From positions 1 to 18,942 of the forward strand of contig NZ_CALEFV010000081.1 in the NCBI RefSeq assembly GCF_937877005.1: DNA of 18,942 nt. The letters run 5' to 3'. The translations under genes and the position numbers were made by a program. How positions within the stretch are numbered: position 1 is the stretch's first letter; every line of letters begins with the position of its first letter. Shown here one piece after another: positions 7,602-14,408 of this stretch. The stretch is from an uncultured Fibrobacter sp. (GTDB taxonomy: Bacteria > Fibrobacterota > Fibrobacteria > Fibrobacterales > Fibrobacteraceae). A model generated the notes under the pieces. The model was not told the DNA's origin, did not search any database, and was given only the letters and a program-made list of their open reading frames with translations.

Positions 7602-10600
7602 ATGGTCGAAGAAATTGAACGCGACAATTCTGGCGATATTTCGATCCACCTGGCTGCTCCGGACATGATCCGTAGCTGGTCCCATGGTGAAGTGACCAAG
7701 CCCGAAACCATCAACTACCGCTCCTTCAAGCCCGAGAAGGATGGTCTTTTCTGCGAAAAGATCTTCGGACCGGTCAAGAACTGGGAATGCAACTGCGGTA
7801 AGTTCAAGCGCATCCGCTACAAGGGCGTGGTGTGCGACCGTTGCGGCGTTGAAGTGACTCACTCCAACGTGCGCCGCAAGTACATGGGCCATATCGAACT
7901 TGCCATTCCTCTGACCCACACCTGGTTCGTCCGTAACCAGCCGTGCGTCATTGGCGCTCTGTTGAACCTTTCCACCAAGGATCTCGACAACATTATCTAT
8001 TACGAAAAGTATGTTGTGATCGATCCGGGTGACGCTGACCTCGAACCGAATGCCTTGATCGATGAAGCCCAGTACCAGGACCTCACCAACGAAGGCCGTA
8101 CGTTCGACGCCAAGATGGGTGCCTCCGCTATCAAGCAACTGCTTGACCGCGTGGACCTCACCGCCCTTTCTGCAGAACTCCGCACTCAGGCTATGTCCAA
8201 GTCCAAGACCAAGCAGGAAGACGCCCTCAAGCGCCTCAAGGTCGTGGATGCCTTCCTCAAGTCCCAGCGTGACAGCTTCCGCGAGTACTACGTCAATCCG
8301 GCCAAGGCTCAGAAACAGGATGCTCAGCAGCCCTGGTTGCGCGGCCTTGCCGAAGCAGTCGCCGAATTCAAGGCTGACTACGAATCCAAGCACGACAACT
8401 TTGTCGTTGCCGATGCTTACGAAGAATTCCTCAAGAAGTATCCGACCGAAGCCCGCCTGCTCGCGAACCAGCCGTCCTGGATGATTCTCGACGTGCTTCC
8501 GGTGATTCCGCCTGATCTTCGTCCTCTCGTTCCGCTCGAAGGCGGCCGCTTTGCCACTTCCGACTTGAACGAACTCTATCGCCGTGTCATCAACCGCAAC
8601 AACCGCTTGAAGAAGTTGATCGACATCCGTGCCCCTAACGTTATTTTGTGCAACGAAAAGCGCATGCTGCAGGAAGCCGTGGACCAGCTGTTCGACAGCG
8701 GTCGCCGCAGTGCCCGTGCAGGTGGCGCTCGCCCGATGAAGAGCCTCGCTGAACTCCTCAAGGGCAAGCAGGGTCGTTTCCGTATGAACCTGCTCGGTAA
8801 GCGCGTGGACTACTCCGGCCGTTCCGTCATCGTGGTGGGCCCGGAACTGAAGATGCACCAGTGCGGTCTTCCCAAGCGCATGGCTCTTGAACTGTACAAG
8901 CCGTTCATCATCCATCGTCTTGAAGAACAGTCCATCGTTTACACGCTCAAGTCCGCTAAGAAGTACGTCGACGCCGAACGTCCGGAAGTCTGGGATATCC
9001 TCGAAGAGATCATCGAGGACCACCCGGTCATGCTGAACCGTGCCCCGACGCTTCACCGCTTGGGTATTCAGGCCTTCTACCCGCGCCTGATCGAAGGTAA
9101 CGCAATCCGCCTGCATCCGCTCGTCTGTACTGCATTCAACGCAGACTTCGACGGTGACCAGATGGCCTGCCACCTTCCGCTCTCCTTTGAAACCCAGCTG
9201 GAATGCCGCGTGCTTATGCTGTCGTCGAACAACATTCTGCACCCCGCTTCCGGTCAGCCGATTGCCGTGCCCGGTCAGGACATCGTGCTCGGCCTGTACT
9301 ACTTGACCAAGCCGCGTCCGGCCCGCAAGGGTGAAGGCATGCACTTCTTCGACTCTGCCGAAGCCGTGCGCGCTTACGAAAACGGCGTCGTCGATCTGAA
9401 CGCCAACGTGTACCTGAAGCTCAAGGCCGGTCAGAAGATTTACATGGGCGCCCTCGAACGTGACGCCGTGTGCCTCCGCGAATCTGCCGACGACAACGGC
9501 AACATGGAAGTTTCCGTCAAGGCTGGCGAAAAGATCAAGTTCCTTACCCTTACGGAAGACAACGTGATCAAGACGACCATCGGTCGTATCATCTTCAACG
9601 AATTCGTTCCCAAGGAACTGGGCTACGCCAACGAAACCTTCGGCAAGAAGGTGATTGCGAAGTCCATCGACGACCTGTACCGCCGCACCGGTAACCGCGT
9701 GACCGTGGATTACCTGGATGACCTGAAGGCCAACGGTTACAAGTGGGCTACCCGCGCCGGATCTTCCGTGGCTATCGCCGAAATGGTGATTCCGAAGGAA
9801 AAGCAGGAAATGCTCGACAAGGCTGCCGAACAGGTTTCCCGCATCCGCAGTCTTTACGAAGATGGTGTGATTACCGACGGTGAACGTTATAACCAGACCA
9901 TTGACGTGTGGTCCAAGACGACCTCCGAAGTTGCTGCCAAGCAGTGGGACTTGCTCTCCAGCGACCGCGACGGCTTCAACCCGGTTTACATGATGGCCGA
10001 CTCCGGTGCTCGTGGTAGCCGCGAACAGATTAAGCAGCTTTCCGGTATGCGTGGTCTGATGCAGAAGCCGATCAAGCAGCTCGGTGGTCAGGAAGTTATT
10101 GAAAACCCGATTAAGTCCTGCTTCCGTGAAGGTCTGAACGTGATGGAATACTTCATCTCGTCTCACGGTGCTCGTAAGGGTTTGGCAGATACCGCTCTTA
10201 AGACGGCTGACGCTGGTTACTTGACTCGTCGTCTCGTGGACGTGGGCCAGGATCTCGTGATTACCGAAGAAGACTGCGGTACTACCGAAGGCATCGAAGT
10301 TTCCGCATTCAAGGATGGCGATGATACCGTGATCGCTCTCGAAGAGCGTCTCCTCGGTCGTGCCCCTGTCGATGACATCAAGCACCCGGTGACGGGCGAA
10401 GTCATCGTGAAGGCGGGCGAACTCGTGACCGAACGCGATCTTCCGAAGATTAGCGCCACGGGTCTCGAACACATCAAGATGCGTTCCGTGCTTACCTGTA
10501 ATTCCAAGAACGGCGTTTGCTCCAAGTGCTACGGCCGTATGCTTGCTTCTGGTCGTCCGGTCGACCTCGGCGAAGCTGTGGGCGTGCTCGCAGCCCAGTC

Positions 10601-12047
10601 CATCGGCGAACCGGGTACGCAGCTTACCCTCCGTACCTTCCACATCGGTGGTGCTTCTTCTCGTCTTACTGTCGAAAGCGACAAGAAGGCAACCGTCGAC
10701 GGCCACATCGAACTCGAACAGGTTGAAACCGTCGAGCACGAAGGCCAGAAGGTCGTTACCAGCCGCATGGCTGAACTCGTTATCTTTGACAAGACCGGCA
10801 TCAATAAGGGTCGTTACCAGATTCCGTACGGCTCTATCCTCCATGTCGAAAACGGCGCTGCCGTTACGGCTGGTCAGGTGATGTTCGAATGGGATCCGTA
10901 TAACAGCCCGATTATCAGTAATGTTTCTGGTAAGGTTGTTCTTACGGATATGGTTGAAAACCGCACCTACCGTTCCGAAACTGACGAAGTGACGGGCGTG
11001 GAAACCTGGACCGTGATTAGCGACAAGCAGCACGGCAAGAAGGACCTCCACCCGGCAGTTACCATCGTTGATTCTTCTAACACGAAGATCGGTAACTACA
11101 TGCTTCCGGACGGCGCTATCCTTACCGTTAAGGCTGGCGAAATGGTGAGCCTCGGTCAGACTGTTGCAAAGCTTCCGCGCGCTGCCGGTAAGACCCGCGA
11201 TATTACGGGCGGTCTTCCGCGCGTGGCAGAACTCTTCGAAGCTCGCGTTCCGAAGAACAAGGCATTCATCGCCCCGATCGACGGTCTCGTCGAAAAGGTC
11301 GAAGAAGTCCGCAACAATCAGGTTGTTTACATTAAGATGGATGACCAGGAAGAGAAAGTGCTGGTTCCCCGCGGCGTCCATCTGGCGGTCAACGAAGGTG
11401 ACCGTGTCCGTGCTGGTCAGAAGATCAGCGAAGGCAGCGTGGATCCCCACGATATCCTCGACGTCCTTGGCCCCGAAGAGGTCCAGCGTCACTTGGTGAA
11501 CGAAATCCAGGCGGTGTACCGCCTGCAGGGTGTGGCTATCGCAGATAAGCACATCGAATGTATCGTCCGCCAGATGATGCGCAAGGTGAAGATCAAGGAT
11601 TCCGGAGACTCCGAACTGCTTCCGGGCGAAGAAATTTCCAAGGCCCGTCTCCGCGCAGAGAACGACCGTTTGATCGCTCTCGGCAAGACTCCGGCGACCT
11701 TCACGCCGATGCTCCTTGGTATCACGAAGGCTTCCCTCGCGACAGACAGCTTCATCTCTGCCTGCTCGTTCCAGGAAACCACCAAGATCCTTACCCGCGC
11801 TTCCATCGAAGGTAGCGTGGACCCGCTCCTGGGTCTTAAGGAAAACGTGATTATGGGTCGTCTTATCCCGTGCGGTACCGGCGCACGCCACCTGAGGAAC
11901 GTCCAGGTGGTGGATGCTGATGCCGATCTGGATGCCGCGGCTCGGCCTATGGGTCTTCAGGGTGAATTCACGGAATCCGATGACAACGGAATCCAGATGC
12001 TGGACAACGAAATCGGTATTTCTGACGAAGATGATTCGGAGAATTAA
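7602..12047 (+). CDS. rpoC: DNA-directed RNA polymerase subunit beta'
   Basis: This protein has 1481 residues from the chosen ATG (E. coli 1407). The N-terminal zinc site is CNCGKFKRIRYKGVVCDRCG. The catalytic Mg site NADFDGDQMACH has Asp at 515, 517 and 519; the residue before the last His is Cys rather than the usual Val. The second zinc site uses DCGTTEG and TCNSKNGVCSKCYG. The trigger-loop helices (LRTFHIGGASS and KTRDITGGLPRV) are split by an SI3-like insertion, about 1020-1190. A further 66-residue insertion sits at about 223-288, and the tail is acidic. An upstream in-frame ATG at 7587 overlaps rpoB but has no ribosome binding site. GGAG at 7589-7592 is well placed for the ATG at 7602. 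Confidence 0.97.
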   Translation: MVEEIERDNSGDISIHLAAPDMIRSWSHGEVTKPETINYRSFKPEKDGLFCEKIFGPVKNWECNCGKFKRIRYKGVVCDRCGVEVTHSNVRRKYMGHIELAIPLTHTWFVRNQPCVIGALLNLSTKDLDNIIYYEKYVVIDPGDADLEPNALIDEAQYQDLTNEGRTFDAKMGASAIKQLLDRVDLTALSAELRTQAMSKSKTKQEDALKRLKVVDAFLKSQRDSFREYYVNPAKAQKQDAQQPWLRGLAEAVAEFKADYESKHDNFVVADAYEEFLKKYPTEARLLANQPSWMILDVLPVIPPDLRPLVPLEGGRFATSDLNELYRRVINRNNRLKKLIDIRAPNVILCNEKRMLQEAVDQLFDSGRRSARAGGARPMKSLAELLKGKQGRFRMNLLGKRVDYSGRSVIVVGPELKMHQCGLPKRMALELYKPFIIHRLEEQSIVYTLKSAKKYVDAERPEVWDILEEIIEDHPVMLNRAPTLHRLGIQAFYPRLIEGNAIRLHPLVCTAFNADFDGDQMACHLPLSFETQLECRVLMLSSNNILHPASGQPIAVPGQDIVLGLYYLTKPRPARKGEGMHFFDSAEAVRAYENGVVDLNANVYLKLKAGQKIYMGALERDAVCLRESADDNGNMEVSVKAGEKIKFLTLTEDNVIKTTIGRIIFNEFVPKELGYANETFGKKVIAKSIDDLYRRTGNRVTVDYLDDLKANGYKWATRAGSSVAIAEMVIPKEKQEMLDKAAEQVSRIRSLYEDGVITDGERYNQTIDVWSKTTSEVAAKQWDLLSSDRDGFNPVYMMADSGARGSREQIKQLSGMRGLMQKPIKQLGGQEVIENPIKSCFREGLNVMEYFISSHGARKGLADTALKTADAGYLTRRLVDVGQDLVITEEDCGTTEGIEVSAFKDGDDTVIALEERLLGRAPVDDIKHPVTGEVIVKAGELVTERDLPKISATGLEHIKMRSVLTCNSKNGVCSKCYGRMLASGRPVDLGEAVGVLAAQSIGEPGTQLTLRTFHIGGASSRLTVESDKKATVDGHIELEQVETVEHEGQKVVTSRMAELVIFDKTGINKGRYQIPYGSILHVENGAAVTAGQVMFEWDPYNSPIISNVSGKVVLTDMVENRTYRSETDEVTGVETWTVISDKQHGKKDLHPAVTIVDSSNTKIGNYMLPDGAILTVKAGEMVSLGQTVAKLPRAAGKTRDITGGLPRVAELFEARVPKNKAFIAPIDGLVEKVEEVRNNQVVYIKMDDQEEKVLVPRGVHLAVNEGDRVRAGQKISEGSVDPHDILDVLGPEEVQRHLVNEIQAVYRLQGVAIADKHIECIVRQMMRKVKIKDSGDSELLPGEEISKARLRAENDRLIALGKTPATFTPMLLGITKASLATDSFISACSFQETTKILTRASIEGSVDPLLGLKENVIMGRLIPCGTGARHLRNVQVVDADADLDAAARPMGLQGEFTESDDNGIQMLDNEIGISDEDDSEN
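8268..8465 (+). other. Insertion inside rpoC clamp region (residues about 223-288)
   Basis: In E. coli beta' the segment KLLEAFVQSGNKPEWMIL joins directly. Here the equivalents, VVDAFLKSQ (214-222) and NQPSWMIL (289-296), are separated by about 66 residues. The inserted part is mostly helical in character, with charged and aromatic residues (SFREYYVNPAKAQ, EAVAEFKADYESKHDNF, AYEEFLKKYPTEARLL). It lies between the N-terminal zinc region and the lid/clamp coiled coil. Codon use is like the rest of rpoC. Boundaries are approximate. Confidence 0.68.
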
Positions 12048-12056
12048 CCCCAAGAC

Positions 12057-12084
12057 TTGAAAAATTTGGAAAAAGAACTATATT
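12057..12084 (+). promoter_or_regulatory. Promoter for rpsL-rpsG
   Basis: TTGAAA (12057-12062) and TATATT (12079-12084) are separated by 16 bases, a good fit to a sigma-70-type promoter. It starts ten bases after the rpoC stop. Transcription would begin near 12091, leaving a leader of about 20 bases before the GTG start of rpsL. It gives rpsL-rpsG expression independent of rpoBC, and no terminator is visible in between, so read-through is also likely. Confidence 0.65.
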
Positions 12085-12111
12085 TGCACTCCAAAATCTA
12101 GGAGATTAACA

Positions 12112-12501
12112 GTGCCAACTATTCAACAGCTCGTCCGCAACGGACGCGAACAGATCAGCAACAAGACCGCTTCCGTGGCCTTGAAGTCCTGCCCCCAGAA
12201 GCGCGGCGTTTGCACCCGCGTGTACACCAGCACCCCGAAGAAGCCGAACTCCGCTCTTCGTAAGATCGCCCGTGTGCGTCTTTCCAACAAGATGGAAGTG
12301 ACCGCCTACATTCCGGGTGAAGGTCACAACCTCCAGGAACACTCCATCGTGCTCATCCGCGGTGGTCGTGTGAAGGATGTTCCGGGTGTTCGCTACCACA
12401 TCATCCGTGGTACCCTGGATACTCAGGCTGTGAACGGTCGCCAGAACGGCCGCTCCAAGTACGGTGTTAAGAAGAAAGGTGCCGCTCCGGCCAAGAAGTA
12501 A
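12112..12501 (+). CDS. rpsL: 30S ribosomal protein S12
   Basis: This 129-residue protein contains the decoding-centre loops TPKKPNSALRK (K43, K44) and GRVKDVPGVRYH (K88), with the residues found in streptomycin-sensitive strains. The Asp that is methylthiolated in many bacteria is present (D89). S12 sits at the A site and monitors codon-anticodon pairing. The start is GTG, with AGGAG (12100-12104) seven bases upstream; PTIQQLVRNGR is the usual mature N-terminus. rpsG begins 11 bases after the stop. Confidence 0.97.
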   Translation: MPTIQQLVRNGREQISNKTASVALKSCPQKRGVCTRVYTSTPKKPNSALRKIARVRLSNKMEVTAYIPGEGHNLQEHSIVLIRGGRVKDVPGVRYHIIRGTLDTQAVNGRQNGRSKYGVKKKGAAPAKK

Positions 12502-12512
12502 GGAAGTAGAAT

Positions 12513-12989
12513 ATGTCTAGAAGAAGAAAGGCTCTCCATCGCTCCATCCTCCCGGATCCGCGTTACAAGTCCACTCTCGTTACCGAACTCGTCGGTGTCG
12601 TGCTGAAGCAGGGCAAGAAGACCATCGCTGAACAGATCGTCTACACTGCTCTCGAAATGCTCGGCCAGAAGCTCGAAGGTCCGGAATCTCCGCTCGAAAA
12701 GTTCGAAATCTGCCTCGAAAACATCAAGCCGCGTCTTGAAGTGAAGTCCCGCCGTATCGGTGGTGCCAACTACCAGGTTCCTATGGAAGTTGCACCGGAC
12801 CGCGCCAAGGCTCTCGCTCTTCGCTGGCTCCTCGATGCCGCCCGTAGCCGTAACGAAGCCAACATGGCTGACCGCCTTGCTGCCGAACTCGTTGCTGCCA
12901 AGAACGGCGAAGGCAACGCTGTCCGCAAGAAGAACGACACGCACAAGATGGCCGAAGCCAACAAGGCTTTCGCCCATTTCCGTTTCTAA
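12513..12989 (+). CDS. rpsG: 30S ribosomal protein S7
   Basis: This 158-residue protein has a normal length for S7. It starts MSRRRKALHRSILPDPRYKS and contains IKPRLEVKSRRIGGANYQVP, the family signature region, and RWLLDAARSRNEANMADRLA. S7 nucleates assembly of the 30S head and lines the E site. AAGGAAG just after the rpsL stop supports the start. A strong terminator follows 33 bases after the stop. No fusA or second tuf gene follows, so the classical str operon order is broken here. Confidence 0.97.
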   Translation: MSRRRKALHRSILPDPRYKSTLVTELVGVVLKQGKKTIAEQIVYTALEMLGQKLEGPESPLEKFEICLENIKPRLEVKSRRIGGANYQVPMEVAPDRAKALALRWLLDAARSRNEANMADRLAAELVAAKNGEGNAVRKKNDTHKMAEANKAFAHFRF

Positions 12990-13022
12990 TTCTTGCATTA
13001 GCACGGAATTATCCTAGAGGGA

Positions 13023-13056
13023 AGGCTCGCTTCAAAAGCGAGCCTTTTCTGTTTTT
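13023..13056 (+). terminator. Intrinsic terminator of rpsL-rpsG
   Basis: The stem AGGCTCGCTT (13023-13032) pairs perfectly with AAGCGAGCCT (13036-13045) around a three-base loop. TTTTCTGTTTTTT follows. This is a strong Rho-independent terminator for the + strand. Confidence 0.9.
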
Positions 13057-13093
13057 TAAGACAAAAGGTCCCGAAAGGGAATCCTTTCGGGAC
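13057..13093 (-). terminator. Intrinsic terminator of the GH26 gene
   Basis: The stem GTCCCGAAAGG (13068-13078) pairs perfectly with CCTTTCGGGAC (13083-13093) around GAAT. Read on the - strand it is followed by CTTTTGTCTT, so it serves the leftward GH26 gene, whose stop is at 13120-13122. On the + strand no T-run follows. It stands back to back with the rpsG terminator. Confidence 0.8.
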
Positions 13094-13119
13094 TAGGGTT
13101 GTTTGGGTTGGATTGATGA

Positions 13120-14277
13120 TTATTGTTTAATTGAAAGCCTGTAGATGCTCCGCGTGCTTGTCTCGGGAACTTCGATGGCGTGTACGCCCGGGGTAAAGTG
13201 CTGTACGGCGCTCTGCCACAAAATGCGGCCCTGGTAGTCGAACTGCACGACGCTAGCATTTAGCGCTTTGTCGGTTTGCATGTAGAGCTTGCCGTCTTGC
13301 AGGCGAAAGGAGCTGTTTGTGGCCCTCCCGGTCGGCTTGATGCCTGTGTTGCCATTGTCGGGATTTGCGGCCTTCATTTTTGCGATGCCAGCCTTCCAGG
13401 CATCAACGGCCTCCTGCGAGGTATTGAGTGCCCAGTCGCCTTCGTTATCTTCCTTGCTTTGGCTGAACCACATTACCGCGAATACGCGGGAGAAGTCTGT
13501 AACGAAATGTTCGAACATGTCGGTGATCCATTCGGCCTTGTTTCCGCCCAGTTCGGAACTGGAGATCTCGGCGATGAACAGCGGCTTGTCAATTTGGGCT
13601 AGCGCATCGTAGGCCTTCTTGAATACCTGTGAGAATGTCTGCCATCTGGACCAGCTCTGGCACTTGCCCCAGTTGTAGCCGTCGATAGAGATGTAGTCCA
13701 CGTAATCGTCGCCGGGGTAGTTGCCCGTGAGCGTAGTTCCGCTCCCCTGGTTCGATGCGTTGGTGGTCCACACCCATTTTACGTTCTCGACGTTTTCTTC
13801 GCGGAAGATGTTCACGATGTGGCGGAAGGCTTCGGCCACGTTCTCGTCGGTGTTGCCGGCATCCTTTTTACCCACGCCCCAGTCGTACCAGTCGCCATTC
13901 GCTTCGTGGAGGGGCCTGAGCCAGATTTCTTCGCCGTAGTTCTTGACCCCTTTCGCATAGTCGCGGATGTAGGTATCGGCCTTGCCATCGACCAGGTCCT
14001 GCGCGTTGTAGCCGTTTGCCATCCAGGTGACTACCAGCGTGGAGCCGTTGTCCTTGGCGACGTTGGCGTACTCTTCGGTCGCATCCCAGTCGTTGATGTC
14101 GAAGAGCGCGAAGTAGCTGATGAGGTCGAGGTGCGTGCCCTGCAAATCCTGGAACGCCTGCACGTTTTCCCGTGTAGGTTGCGGGTACTGGCCGGGCCCA
14201 CCGACCCAGGCGCCGACTTGGAATGCCATGGCCGCGACAGGTGCGATGCACATAGAGAGGAATAGTTTCTTGTTCAT
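13120..14277 (-). CDS. Secreted glycoside hydrolase family 26 enzyme (probable endo-beta-mannanase) with C-terminal sorting-like domain
   Basis: This is a 385-residue protein. Residues 1-18 (MNKKLFLSMCIAPVAAMA) form a signal peptide with likely cleavage after AMA. The GH26 catalytic domain spans about 20-300. The general acid/base is E125 in WLRPLHEANGDWYDWG, and the nucleophile is E237 in LFIAEISSSE; this layout is typical of clan GH-A retaining enzymes. GH26 members are mostly beta-1,4-mannanases, with some lichenases and beta-1,3-xylanases, so the substrate is not certain. After an Asn/Gly/Thr-rich linker, about 60 C-terminal residues (FRLQDGKLYM to IYRLSIKQ) look like a type IX secretion sorting domain. 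CGGGG five bases before the ATG is a modest ribosome binding site. The gene is divergent from a regulator at 14409. Confidence 0.9.
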   Translation of the reverse strand: MNKKLFLSMCIAPVAAMAFQVGAWVGGPGQYPQPTRENVQAFQDLQGTHLDLISYFALFDINDWDATEEYANVAKDNGSTLVVTWMANGYNAQDLVDGKADTYIRDYAKGVKNYGEEIWLRPLHEANGDWYDWGVGKKDAGNTDENVAEAFRHIVNIFREENVENVKWVWTTNASNQGSGTTLTGNYPGDDYVDYISIDGYNWGKCQSWSRWQTFSQVFKKAYDALAQIDKPLFIAEISSSELGGNKAEWITDMFEHFVTDFSRVFAVMWFSQSKEDNEGDWALNTSQEAVDAWKAGIAKMKAANPDNGNTGIKPTGRATNSSFRLQDGKLYMQTDKALNASVVQFDYQGRILWQSAVQHFTPGVHAIEVPETSTRSIYRLSIKQ

Positions 14278-14319
14278 ATAAACCCCGATTGGCGATAAAT
14301 GCCGTTGATGTTGTTTTAC

Positions 14320-14330
14320 ATCTTAAAGAT
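14320..14330. promoter_or_regulatory. Candidate operator in divergent GH26/regulator region
   Basis: ATCTT-A-AAGAT is an 11-bp palindrome in the middle of the 131-bp divergent region. On the - strand it overlaps a possible -10 element for the GH26 gene (TATCTT). A second perfect palindrome, ATTCGAAT, lies at 14354-14361 between the possible -35 and -10 of the regulator. Either could be bound by the neighbouring regulator. Short palindromes are common by chance in AT-rich DNA, so this is a candidate only. Confidence 0.3.
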
Positions 14331-14341
14331 ATGTTCGGACT

Positions 14342-14371
14342 TTGGTGAAATGGATTCGAATAGTTTATATT
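14342..14371 (+). promoter_or_regulatory. Possible promoter of the GntR/PBP regulator
   Basis: TTGGTG (14342-14347) and TATATT (14366-14371) are separated by 18 bases. The -10 is followed by TGC, as in the rpsL promoter (both read TATATTTGC). Transcription would start near 14378, about 30 bases before the ATG. The -35 is poor, so the call leans on the -10. Confidence 0.45.
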
Positions 14372-14408
14372 TGCGTTAAAGTGTATCAAGTGTTATGACG
14401 GAGGCACC

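Noticed and set aside
3311..12053. Very long open frames on the - strand opposite rpoB and rpoC (over 1400 codons each)
   Set aside because: They mirror the sense genes. Strong codon bias (few TTA, CTA and TCA codons) removes stops from the antisense frame. The translated products are low-complexity His/Val/Asp-rich sequence without known domains.
13289..14265. Open frames on the + strand across the GH26 gene
   Set aside because: They are shadows. The - strand frame has a signal peptide, both GH26 catalytic motifs and its own terminator.
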